A stretch of DNA of 64,000 nt from Micromonospora sp. MA102. Its GTDB lineage: Bacteria; Actinomycetota; Actinomycetes; Mycobacteriales; Micromonosporaceae. The notes below the pieces were generated by a model that was not told the DNA's origin, did not search any database, and saw nothing but the letters and a program-made list of their open reading frames with translations. This document shows positions 32,517 through 41,800 of the stretch, in pieces. Numbering within the stretch: position 1 is the first letter of the stretch; each line of letters starts with the position of its first letter. The DNA lies in assembly GCF_025460765.1 (NCBI RefSeq), contig NZ_JAMWEG010000014.1, positions 1-64,000 of the forward strand, given 5' to 3'. The position numbers were made by a program, and so were the translations under genes.

Positions 32517-33119
32517 CTAACGGCGGTTGATCTTCGCAAACAACTGGGGACGGTCAAACCAGCCAGCATCGAGTCCCAGGCCGGTCAACGACTCCACGGT
32601 CGCCATGGCGGTCTCCCAGTCGGGGAACGGACCGCGCTCACGATCGCGGAGGTCGCACAACGCGTCGAGGTGGTCGGTCAAGGCGTCCGGGTCGGCACCC
32701 CATCGGTCCTGCGGGCACAGCACGTCCAGCTCGGTGACCAACACACCGTCGACGGCGTAGTAAAGCCTGTTGAAGTTGTTGATCAGCCAGAACACCTCAT
32801 GAACGGTGGCGTCCTGGCTGAGCCGCCGCAGCGCGTCCTCCTCATCGTTGTCGACGCTGTACCTCACGATGATGACCGCGTCGCCGCGCTGTTCGAGGAA
32901 GACCGCGTCGTCGTCGTATCCGGCATCAACCGGCCGGCACGTCGTCATGGTGTCCGGGTCACCGCGCAACCGGCGTAGCACCTCCTCCACTGTCAACCGC
33001 GCCTGGTGAGGGCGGATCACCGTCCAACACATGGACTCCTCGAAATCCGCCGAAACTTCCCGGAGCTGCTCGAACATTCGCACGTAGTGCTCAATTCGCT
33101 CCGGTGTCGGACCCGCCAC
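32517..33119 (-). CDS. DUF6461-like protein
   Basis: 200 residues from a GTG at 33119. MCWTVIRPHQARLTVEEVLR (about 29-48) and the repeated pattern of short acidic strands ending in YYAVDGVLVTELDVLCP fit the actinobacterial DUF6461 family, which is SUKH-like in composition and often lies near polymorphic-toxin immunity genes. Its role in a phage is unknown. It lies upstream of DUF2625 in the same direction. Confidence 0.6.
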   Translation of the reverse strand: MAGPTPERIEHYVRMFEQLREVSADFEESMCWTVIRPHQARLTVEEVLRRLRGDPDTMTTCRPVDAGYDDDAVFLEQRGDAVIIVRYSVDNDEEDALRRLSQDATVHEVFWLINNFNRLYYAVDGVLVTELDVLCPQDRWGADPDALTDHLDALCDLRDRERGPFPDWETAMATVESLTGLGLDAGWFDRPQLFAKINRR

Positions 33120-33358
33120 GACGCCCCCTCTGCAGTCAACGGTCGCTCGACCGTACCGCCGACAGTGGCTGGCGCGGCACAACGCCCACGGCCCAGGCCT
33201 CCACCCGCAATCGCACGCTTGAAGGGCGTCCGCTTCTCGGCAGATGCGGATGCTCGGCACGGGCGGCTGAGGTCTCGGCCCGTGACAGAGCGTCACCCTG
33301 ACGGCGTTGATGAGAGAATTCCGACTACTTGATCTACCGAGCCTGCCAGTCTCGTCCC

Positions 33359-33517
33359 CTACTTCTGCACCTGGCGGATCGTGCCGCCGCCGCCCTTGCG
33401 CACGTCGGCGATCTCCGCGTCCGTCTTCGACCCGTACTTGCCGCCCTGCCGGCCGTCCCCGTAGGACAGCACCCACACCGTCCCGCCCCGGCGCCGCGCG
33501 CCGCAGTTGCAGCCCAC
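33359..33517 (-). CDS. Small Cys-start phage protein
   Basis: 52 residues from a GTG with GGAGG upstream, 12 bp after the MuF/protease gene. It begins GCNCGARRRGGTVWVL and continues with a basic, Gly-rich stretch (GGKYGSKTDAEIADVRK). Short proteins starting MGCNCG are common in actinophage head modules; the function is unknown. It marks the last head gene before the accessory insertion. Confidence 0.65.
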   Translation of the reverse strand: MGCNCGARRRGGTVWVLSYGDGRQGGKYGSKTDAEIADVRKGGGGTIRQVQK

Positions 33518-33528
33518 TGCTTCCTCCC

Positions 33529-35730
33529 CTACTCCCCATGCACCTCGGCGGACAGCGCCGCCACCAGCGTCCGGCGGTCCCGGCCGATCGACGCTGCAAT
33601 CCGCTCGGCCGCCGCCGCGTTCACAGCACGCTGTCGCTCGGCGGCGAACCCGGCGGCCACCGCCCGCCGCACCGCCGCCTCGAAGGCGGCCGGCGACAGC
33701 GGCGCATCTGCCCGCCGGCCTTCCGAGTCGGACGGCTTCCAGCCCGCCCAGCCCGAAGCGACCATCGCGTACGCCCGCCCGCCCGACGAGCGGCCCCGCA
33801 CGACGGGGAAGCCGCCGACGTTGACGCACAGCGCCGCGACGAGCTGTCGCGCCCCGCCGATCCATCGCCAGTCCCCGGACAGGGGCGACCGGCGCAGCAG
33901 CTGCACCTGCTCCTCGGTGGCCTCCGGCACCAGCGACCCCGCGACCCACGTGCCGTGGGCGTCCCGCCCGGCCCGCACCACGGCGACCTGCGTGCCGGTG
34001 TCGTCGTAGTGCGCCACGGCGGCCGCCGCGCTCGCCTGCAGGTCGGCGTGCCCGGTGCCGGCCGTGATGTGCCCGACCGCCACGAGGTCCCCCTCGGCGG
34101 TCTGGATCTCCGGCCGGTGGAACCAGTCGAAGCCGCCCTCGTCGGGCGGCAGCACGCACTGCCCGCCGGTCAGGAACGACAGGTGGCAGTCCTTGTCCGC
34201 CAGGTGCCCGAACACCCGGCCGTCCGCAGTGACGGTGATCGGCGTCAGCTCGGCCAGGCCCGGGTCGTCGAACCAGGCGCGCGGCGGGTACAGCGGCGCG
34301 ACCTGCTTCTTCGTCGCCGCCGCGCCGGCCGCAGTGACCGGCTCTTCCTCCTTTTCCTCCTCATCGGAGTGCGCGTCGTCGGCCGGCTCCTCGTCGTCGA
34401 CCAGCTCCAGCTTCGCGTCGGGGAACGCCTGCGTGCCGACGAGCGTCACCGCCATGACCCGGCCCTTGGTCACCGTGATGTACGGCTCCTCGCCGGCCTC
34501 CATGAAGGCTTCCCACTCCTCGTCGGACATCTCCTCGATCGGCTTGCCGTCCGCGTCGGTGAACACGAACTCGAAGTCGTCGAGGTCCACCGACGGGAAC
34601 AGCACGCCCTGGCGCAGCAGCTCCAGCGCCTCGCCCAGCTCCGGCACCGCGTCGATGAAGTCGCCCGCGCCGACCAGCTTCGTCTTCTGCACCTCACCGG
34701 TCGTGATCCGGCCGATCGTCACCGCGCCCTCGTGCCCGGGGGCGTCCTCGCGCGCCCACCGCAGCGCCAGCGGCAGTTCGCGAAACGACCACTCGCCGTC
34801 CGCCGCGAAGATCCGCCGGTCACCCGACTTGGCACCCAGCGGCGCCAGCGTCCCCTTCCACGTCGCCATCTGCGTACCACCCTTCGCGGCTGCCGCCGCC
34901 GTCACCGTGATGTCCAACCCGGTCGCCCGGTCACGCCGGGGCCACGGGTGCTTCGGGACCGCAGGCAGGGGCTCGCCGGCCTCCACCTCGATCATCGTGC
35001 AGCGGCAGTTCACCGTCTGCCCGGGCGGCGCGGCCGGGTCGCCCGGGTACCGCATCGGCACCCCGCCGACCATGAACACGCCGTCCAGGGCGACCCGCTG
35101 CCCGTCCGCGTCCCGGTGGTCGTCCCGAGTCCGCTCGTCGTGCGTCGCCACCCACACCTTGTCCAGCTTCTCGTCGAGCACCTGCTCGGCGGTCAGCCAC
35201 GCGGTCAGCGTCCCCGCGTTGTACGCGCCGATCGTCTCGGTCCGGGCGATCGTCACCGCCCGGTCCTCCCACGACCGCTCGCCGAGGATCCCCTCGATCG
35301 CGTCTCGGATGCGCGGCACGCTCGCGCCCTCGGCGGTGAGCTCGGCGACGGCCGCCGTCACCAGCTGCCACGCGCTGTCGGGCACGCCGGCCAGCCGGTT
35401 CGGCAGCGCCGCCAGGTACTCGTCCTTCATCTGCGCGACCCGCAGCAGCTCCAGGTCGCCGCCCGCGTCCGCGACGCCCGCGAGGAACGTCTTCTCGGCG
35501 GCCGGCACCAGGTGCACCGTCATCGCCTCGAACCACGTCTGGCCGGCGCCGGCGAGCGCCGACGGGTCGGGCGGCAGGGCGGCCGCGGTGACCGGCAGGG
35601 TCGTCGCCCGCGCGTCGGCCAGCCAGGCGCGCAGCGCCGCCCGGGCGGCCCGCAGCATCCGCCGCTCGGCGGCCACCACCCGCGCCTCGTGGTCGAGGCG
35701 CAGCGGCAGCCACGGGTCCGGCTCGGCCAC
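33529..35730 (-). CDS. MuF head-morphogenesis protein fused to a capsid maturation protease-like domain
   Basis: 733 residues from GTG. Residues about 1-275 are MuF-like: helical, then TIARTETIGAYNAGTL, DERTRDDHRDADGQ and the signature PPGQTVNCRC near 260. From about 300 (MATWKGTLAPLGAKSGDRRIF) a second domain with EGAVTIGRITTGEV and AVTLVGTQAFPDAKLEL resembles the phage prohead proteases. A third region, about 470-700, is a long structural/accessory extension. MuF-protease fusions occur in actinophages. It lies right after the portal, as expected. Confidence 0.8.
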   Translation of the reverse strand: MAEPDPWLPLRLDHEARVVAAERRMLRAARAALRAWLADARATTLPVTAAALPPDPSALAGAGQTWFEAMTVHLVPAAEKTFLAGVADAGGDLELLRVAQMKDEYLAALPNRLAGVPDSAWQLVTAAVAELTAEGASVPRIRDAIEGILGERSWEDRAVTIARTETIGAYNAGTLTAWLTAEQVLDEKLDKVWVATHDERTRDDHRDADGQRVALDGVFMVGGVPMRYPGDPAAPPGQTVNCRCTMIEVEAGEPLPAVPKHPWPRRDRATGLDITVTAAAAAKGGTQMATWKGTLAPLGAKSGDRRIFAADGEWSFRELPLALRWAREDAPGHEGAVTIGRITTGEVQKTKLVGAGDFIDAVPELGEALELLRQGVLFPSVDLDDFEFVFTDADGKPIEEMSDEEWEAFMEAGEEPYITVTKGRVMAVTLVGTQAFPDAKLELVDDEEPADDAHSDEEEKEEEPVTAAGAAATKKQVAPLYPPRAWFDDPGLAELTPITVTADGRVFGHLADKDCHLSFLTGGQCVLPPDEGGFDWFHRPEIQTAEGDLVAVGHITAGTGHADLQASAAAAVAHYDDTGTQVAVVRAGRDAHGTWVAGSLVPEATEEQVQLLRRSPLSGDWRWIGGARQLVAALCVNVGGFPVVRGRSSGGRAYAMVASGWAGWKPSDSEGRRADAPLSPAAFEAAVRRAVAAGFAAERQRAVNAAAAERIAASIGRDRRTLVAALSAEVHGE

Positions 35731-35733
35731 GGC

Positions 35734-35961
35734 TCAGCCTCCCGCCGGCGGGTCCGCGACCACGGCGACCTGCACGCCCTGGACCTGCACACCGCCGTCG
35801 GGGCGGGACACCGGCAGCCCGGCCGGGCTGCGGATGAGCCGCTCCAGGATCAGCACGTCGTCGTGCAGCTCCAGCTTCACGAAGTCGGCGCCGAGGTCGA
35901 TACCCACCGAGGCGAAACACTCGCGCAGCTGGGTCAGGGTCACGCTCTCCGGGTCAGCCAT
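35734..35961 (-). CDS. Small head-module protein
   Basis: 75 residues. ATG with GAGGAGGGG upstream, 3 bp before the MuF gene. A helical start (TLTQLRECFASVGIDLGADFVKLELHDDVLILERLI) and a beta/Pro-rich end. No family is known. Its position between portal and MuF suggests a virion or assembly accessory. Confidence 0.6.
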   Translation of the reverse strand: MADPESVTLTQLRECFASVGIDLGADFVKLELHDDVLILERLIRSPAGLPVSRPDGGVQVQGVQVAVVADPPAGG

Positions 35962-36161
35962 CCGTTCCCCTCCTCACAAGGTTCCGCCGCGCCACGTCCG
36001 CCGGGTCGCAGACGTGGCCGGCGTCGGTCAGCGGCGGCTGGTCGCCCTCCCACAGGTCGCCCCACCATCCGCAGCCGCTCGCAGCCCTTGCCGCGCCCGG
36101 ACCGCTGGCAGGCATACCCGTGGGCGGCCACCAGGCCCGGCACGAGGATCGTCGCGCTCAT
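35954..36161 (-). CDS. Small Cys-containing protein after the portal, possible frame break
   Basis: From the ATG overlapping the portal stop (ATGA) the frame reads SATILVPGLVAAHGYACQRS and later becomes Arg-rich noise. A second frame with its own ATG at 36115 gives CGWWGDLWEGDQPPLTDAG...CDPADVARRN and ends at 35954, overlapping the next start. Joining the two by skipping one base near 36070-36080 gives one sensible Cys-containing protein. Either a one-base indel or two overlapping genes is possible. Confidence 0.4.
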
Positions 36162-38035
36162 GCCGGCACCAGCTCCCCGGCGACGGTGGCCGCCAGGTGC
36201 TCGCGCAGCTCGGCGACGTCGTGCCGCGCCCCGGTCACCAGCAGCCCGCCGACGTACGCGGTCAGGGCCGCGGTCAGCTTCTCCTGGTCGACGCCAAGCC
36301 GCGCGGCGATCGCCGGCACCGACGTCCACGCGCCGTCCAGCAACCGGGGCAGCGATGTCGGCGCGGACTGCCGCACCGTGTGGTACTCCCACGCCTTCAA
36401 CCCGTTGTGCCGGTACCGTTCGCGGCCCAGCACCCGCTTGCCGGCGATCTCCAGCGCCCGCAGCGCCAGCACCTCGCACGCGGCCACGAACGGCTCGCTC
36501 AGCGGGTCGGCCCCCGCAGCGGCGATCGCCGCCTTCTGGGGCGGGCCGCGGTCCTCGGTGTCGCCGGGCGGCGGCTCCTCCGCGGTCGGCTCCCCCTCGG
36601 CAGGCGGCTCGCCGCCCGGCGGGAGCTCCGGCTGCGGGGCCGGCTTCAACGCCTCCGCGTCGAGGTCGACGGACACTCCGGCGACCTCCAGCAGCCGCTG
36701 CACGAGCAGCGGCCCCGCCGCCGGCACCGTGCGGATGATCTCCAGCAGCCGGCGCAGCTCCCGCTCGTCGTCGGTCGGCTTGTCGCCGTCGCCGAAGCCG
36801 GTCTCCCGGCGCAGCGCGTCACCCGACAGCTCGCCGAGGCCGTACAGGTCCTTCGCGTCGGCGCCCTTGTCCGGCGTCTGCGTCAGCTCGCTGGTGTCGT
36901 ACCAGACGATCCACTGCTTGGCGTCGGCGACACCGGGCGCGCCCTGCAACGCCGGCCACAGCATCTGCTGCGTCAGCGCCGCACAGAACAACTCCAGCTT
37001 CGACTCGACGTGGTACTTGATCGTCGCCTCGTCGGTCATCCAGGCGCCCCAATGGTTCGCCTGCGTCATGCCGAGCAACATCTCCGGCGGCGCGTCCAGG
37101 CCGAGGGCGAGCCGACGGATCGCGCCGTCCAACATCGACGGCACCGTGGCCGACAGCTCGGTGGCGAAGCTGAGCAGCCGGGCCTTCTCCAGGTGCTCGG
37201 CGGGGCCCTGCACCACGATCGGGACGAGGGCTGCCACGGAGTCGCGGTCCTTCACCGCGGTGGTCATCGCCTCCGTCAGCGTCGCCAGGAACGACGTCAC
37301 CCCGTCCTCGGCGTCCTCCTCCTGCTCGGCGGCGGCGAACGACAGCTCGTTCGGCAGCAGCAGGATGCCCGCCCCGGCCAACCGAGAGTCGATCTGCGAC
37401 TGGACGTACTGCGTCAGCCGCTCGATGAGCCGCAGCACCCGCCGGTTGGCCTGCACCTGCGACTTCGGCAGGGCGTGTTTGCGCGGCGACGGTGCCCAGA
37501 TCCGGACGATGACCGTCTCGTCGGCCTCCAGCTCGCGCGGGCCGTCACCCTGGTCGAGCACGTACTTCCCGGCGCGCTCTTGCAGCTCCTCGTTGGAGGC
37601 GATGAACCACCGCTCCCGGTCGGTCGCGTTGCCGGCGTCGTCCTTCTCCGGCTCGCCGATCAGGTAGCACTCACCGGGTACGCCGAGCTGGATCCCGGCG
37701 TCGTGCAGCAGCTCGCCCTGCTGGCCGGGGCCGCCTAGGAACGTCTCGTTGACACCCGCCGGTGCCTGGTCGGGCGTCTCGACCGGCCGGCCCTGCTCGT
37801 CGACCTGCGTGATGTACAGACGGGCGCGGCCCATCGCCTTCGCGATCAGGTCGACCAGGTACGCCAGCTCGCCGCACTGCTCGTAGTGCCGCCACGCCTC
37901 GTCCTGCCACTCCTGCTTGGTGACCTTCCGCAGGCTGCCACTCGACTCGTAGCGCATCTTCGCCGCGGAGGCCACCACGGCGGTGGCCTTGCCGACCTCG
38001 CTGTCGACGTTGGGCTTCGTGCCCCACCACGCCAT
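36158..38035 (-). CDS. Portal protein
   Basis: 625 residues from an ATG at 38035 with GAGGAG upstream; longer upstream starts lack such a site. The N-terminal half has the portal pattern (WRHYEQCGELAYLVDLIAKAMGR, then WFIASNEELQERAGKYVLDQ). A conserved-looking APPEMLLGMTQANHWGAWM appears near residue 310, typical of SPP1/actinophage portals. The last 250 residues are partly Pro/Glu-rich. It forms the DNA entry ring. Terminase would normally lie just upstream; here it is 23.7 kb away. Confidence 0.85.
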   Translation of the reverse strand: MAWWGTKPNVDSEVGKATAVVASAAKMRYESSGSLRKVTKQEWQDEAWRHYEQCGELAYLVDLIAKAMGRARLYITQVDEQGRPVETPDQAPAGVNETFLGGPGQQGELLHDAGIQLGVPGECYLIGEPEKDDAGNATDRERWFIASNEELQERAGKYVLDQGDGPRELEADETVIVRIWAPSPRKHALPKSQVQANRRVLRLIERLTQYVQSQIDSRLAGAGILLLPNELSFAAAEQEEDAEDGVTSFLATLTEAMTTAVKDRDSVAALVPIVVQGPAEHLEKARLLSFATELSATVPSMLDGAIRRLALGLDAPPEMLLGMTQANHWGAWMTDEATIKYHVESKLELFCAALTQQMLWPALQGAPGVADAKQWIVWYDTSELTQTPDKGADAKDLYGLGELSGDALRRETGFGDGDKPTDDERELRRLLEIIRTVPAAGPLLVQRLLEVAGVSVDLDAEALKPAPQPELPPGGEPPAEGEPTAEEPPPGDTEDRGPPQKAAIAAAGADPLSEPFVAACEVLALRALEIAGKRVLGRERYRHNGLKAWEYHTVRQSAPTSLPRLLDGAWTSVPAIAARLGVDQEKLTAALTAYVGGLLVTGARHDVAELREHLAATVAGELVPA

Positions 38036-38039
38036 GCCG

Positions 38040-38378
38040 CTACTCCTCAGGCTCGGCGCGCACCAGCAGCCCGGTCGCATAGGACAGCGCCAGCGCGACG
38101 GTGGGCACGTCGACCCACCAGTGGCCCGACCAGCGGGGCAGGTCGGACAGGTGCCACCAGCCGGCGGCGGCCGGCGCGGCGATCCACACCGACAGGCACC
38201 AGCGGCAGAACAGCAGGTACGCCAGCGGGCTGCCGTCGCGCAGCCGGCGCACGATCGCCTCTCGGGGTCGCCGGGTGATCTCGTCGGCGGTGACCAGCCT
38301 GGTCACGCGGGCGACGACGAAGAGCGCCACCACGATCTCGATCAGCCTCATCACGTCTATGAGCATAAGCGGAGGCAT
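38040..38378 (-). CDS. DUF1360-like small membrane protein
   Basis: 112 residues; ATG at 38378, or ATG 38351, which removes nine residues. It contains RVTRLVTADEITRRPREAIVRR, then LLFCRWCLSVWIAAP and a second hydrophobic stretch. This is the DUF1360 pattern (FxCxxCxSxW) of small membrane proteins found in many actinophages next to the portal. The function is unknown. It is the last phage gene before the 20-kb cargo. Confidence 0.75.
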   Translation of the reverse strand: MPPLMLIDVMRLIEIVVALFVVARVTRLVTADEITRRPREAIVRRLRDGSPLAYLLFCRWCLSVWIAAPAAAGWWHLSDLPRWSGHWWVDVPTVALALSYATGLLVRAEPEE

Positions 38379-38882
38379 TGCGACCGGATAGATGACCCGC
38401 GAGAGGCTCCGATTGCCGGATAGCGCGATCGGTAGTTTCTACCTGGCCCCGACGGCCCCTCCCGCGGACAACCCGGCACTTCGTCGGCACGTGAGCGAGC
38501 CGATGCTGAGCTGACCATCGAGATCACTACAATGCCACCAGGCCTCGTAGGGCACCTACGGCGCACCTTGAATCCACGCCGAGCTGCTCATCAGGGCTGC
38601 CGTCGTGGCCCCAAAGGTGTCGCCGGGCTGATGCGTTACGCCGGGCCGTGCGGCCGGGCGCCAAGACGATGAAAGATCACCACAATCACAACCACTCCCA
38701 CCGACCAGTGGATCATGCGCTCAACTGATTGGACCACTAACCCTTGGAATAGACCCTCTAGGATATCGGTCGACTCGTCGGCGCGGCCATACAGCCGATC
38801 GCCAGAGCCGAAGGGGCTAGAGGTGATCCGGCAGCGCCCCGTCATCCCTATCGAGGCCACAGGACGATGAGAGGCGGACTTG
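38379..38882. other. Intergenic boundary region of the cargo island
   Basis: No supported gene. A possible short minus-strand membrane peptide (38636-38845, with VVVIVVIFHRL near its end) has no good ribosome site. The remainder is lower in GC than the phage genes and should contain the promoter of the helicase operon; no clear -35/-10 or direct repeat to the right boundary was found. Confidence 0.4.
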
Positions 38883-41800
38883 GTGACTGACCAGGATGAG
38901 CTGACGGCCGTCCTGCGCAGCGGAGCGCGGGTCCGTGGCCTGGCCGGGCAAGACCCGGTGACGATCAAGTCTGTTGAGCGCCTGACCGACGACGCGTTCG
39001 AGGTCGTGTACCGGGACGACCACGGTCGCATCGCCGAGACGCTCGTCTACCGCGAGAACTTGCCACAGCTAAGCGTCCTGACTGAAGGCCAGACCTTTTC
39101 ATTCGACGCTGACGGGCGCAGCTTCCGTCTCGCCGCCGAGGCCCGGCGACTGCGTCTGGCACACCTGTTCGACCCACATGCCGCTCTCGGCACCTCGGAC
39201 GTCGATCCGCTTCCTCACCAGTTGCGGGCGGTCTACGGCGAGATGCTCCCACGGCAGCCCTTGCGGTACGTGCTGGCTGACGACCCCGGCGCTGGCAAGA
39301 CGATCATGGCCGGCCTGCTCGTCAAGGAATTGCTCCTTCGCGGGGACGCAAGCAACGTCATGATCGTCGCGCCGGGTGTCCTCGTGGACCAATGGCAGGA
39401 CGAGCTGTCCGAAAAGTTCGGCCTTGCGTTCAACGTGCTAACCCGCGAACAGATCAACGCCGGTGGAAACCCGTTCGAGCGAGGCGGCTTGTGGCTGTGC
39501 CGCCTCGACGTCCTGGCGCGCAACTCCGAACAGATCCTCGACAAGGCGTGTGGCATCGAGTGGGACCTGGTGATCGTCGACGAGGCCCACAAGATGAGCG
39601 CGACCGTGTGGGCCGGCGAGGTCAACAAGACCAAGCGGTATCAGATGGGCGAGCGCATCGGCGCCTCCACCCGCAACTTCCTGCTGATGACCGCCACCCC
39701 ACACTCAGGGAAGGAAGAGCAGTTCCAGCTCTTCATGGGGCTGCTGGACAGCGACCGGTTTGAGGGCGCCCCGCGGGAAGGCACCCGCCGAGTCGACGTG
39801 TCCGACCTCATGCGGCGCATGGTCAAGGAAGACCTGCTTACCTTCGAGGGAACGCGCCTGTTCCCGGAGCGGCGCTCCTACACCGTCCGCTACCCACTCA
39901 GCGACCCTGAAGCAGATCTGTACGCGGACGTGACCGAGTACGTGCGTAACCAGATGAACCTCGCCGACCGGCTCAACACGGGCGACGGGCGCCGCCGCGT
40001 CGCCGTCGGCTTCGCCCTCACCACCCTTCAGCGACGTCTGGCCTCCAGCCCTGAAGCGATTTACCGCTCGCTGGGCCGGCGCCTCAACCGACTGCGCAAG
40101 GAACTCAACGAGGCACGCCTCGGGGCACGCGCTGTCGGTACCGACGTAGCCGCAGTCCCGAAGGACCTCGACGACGTCGAAGACCTCACCGATGAGGAGC
40201 GCACCCAACTCGAGGACGACAACCTGTCCAGCGCCACGGCAGCGCGCAGTGTCGCGGAGCTCGCCACCGAGGTCGGCATCCTTGAGGACCTCGTCGCGCA
40301 GGCCCAGCGGGTGCGCAGCAGCCCCACCTACGCCAAGTGGGACGCGCTGCGGGACACCCTCGACGACGACCAGCAGATGCGCGACGCGTCCGGAGCCCGA
40401 CGCAAGCTCATCATCTTCACCGAGCACAAGGACACCCTCGACGACCTCACGACCCGCCTCCGGCAACACCTGGGGCGCGACGACGCGGTTGTCACCATCT
40501 ACGGCGGCACCCGACGAGAAGACCGCAAGAAGGCACAGGAGACGTTCCGCCAGGACGAGCAATGCATCTTCCTCGTTGCCACCGACGCGGCTGGCGAAGG
40601 CGTCAACCTGCAGAACGCTCACCTGCTGATCAACTACGACCTCCCGTGGAACCCGAACCGCATCGAGCAGCGGTTCGGCCGGGTCCACCGCATCAAGCAG
40701 CAAAACGTCTGCCACATGTGGAGCCTGCTTGCGGAAGGCACCCGAGAAGGCGATGTGTTCACCCGCCTCCTTCAAAAGCTCGACGAGCAGCGCGCAGCGC
40801 TCGGCGGCCGCGTCTTCGACGTCCTCGGCGCCGTCTTCGACGGCAAGCCTCTGCGCGACCTTATGATCGACGCCATCCGATACGGCGACGACCCCGCCCA
40901 ACAGCAGAAGCTGTTCGAAGTCGTCGACGCGACCGTCGGAGACGGCATCTCCGACCTCCTCGCCGACGAGCAGCTCGTCCCCACATCCCTCGACGGCGGC
41001 ATCGTCGAGGAGGTTCGCCGGCAGATGGAACGCGCAGAAGCCGCACGCCTGCAACCCCACCACGTCGAAGCGTTCTTTCTCGACGCGTTCACCGCCCTCG
41101 GCGGTAGCCCGCGCGCCCGCGAACAGCACCGCTACGAACTGCGCAACATTCCCGCACGCATCCGCGAACGCGACCGCGTCATTGGCCGCGGCGCTCCCGT
41201 CGTCACCTCCTACCACCGCATCACGTTCGACCCGTCCACCCGCCGGATCGCAGGGCACGCCACCCAGGCCGACCTCATCCACCCCGGCCACCCGCTCATG
41301 ACCGCGATGATCAGCCTCATCGGCGACGACCACTCCGACAGCCTCCGCCGCGGCGCGATCCTCGGAGACCCCACCGACCCGAGCATCACCCCATACCTGG
41401 TGTGCCTCCTTGAGCACGACATCGTCGACGGGCGCACCGGTAAGGACGGTCAGCCCCTCGTCATCAGCCGCCGCGCGCAGTACCTACGCCTTGACGCCGA
41501 CGGGACCATCACCGCCCTCACACAGACGCCCATCCCCAACCTCGAGCCCCTCGCAGGCGAACAGCTCGACCAGGCATCCACGGTCACCCGAGAGCAAGGG
41601 TTTAACAGCTCCGATGTCGAGCAGCGGCTCACCCGCTACGCCTCGACCACCGTCGCCCGAGACCACGCCGCCGAGGTCACGGCGCGCAGCGAGGAGCGCG
41701 TCAACAAGACCCGCCGACTCGTTCGGGAACGCCTCACCAACGCCATCAACTACTGGGACCGGCGGGCCGCCGAACTCCGCGAAGACGAGCGAGCAGGCAA

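Noticed and set aside
33307..37738. Long plus-strand frames opposite portal and MuF
   Set aside because: Low-complexity translations without ribosome sites; the minus-strand genes have recognised domains and coupled starts.
38636..38845. Small minus-strand membrane peptide before the helicase
   Set aside because: One hydrophobic stretch only, no ribosome site and no coupling; left unassigned in the boundary region.
39705..41417. Minus-strand 570-codon frame within the helicase gene
   Set aside because: Antisense to a gene with full helicase motifs; composition is Val/Gly/Ala-rich shadow.
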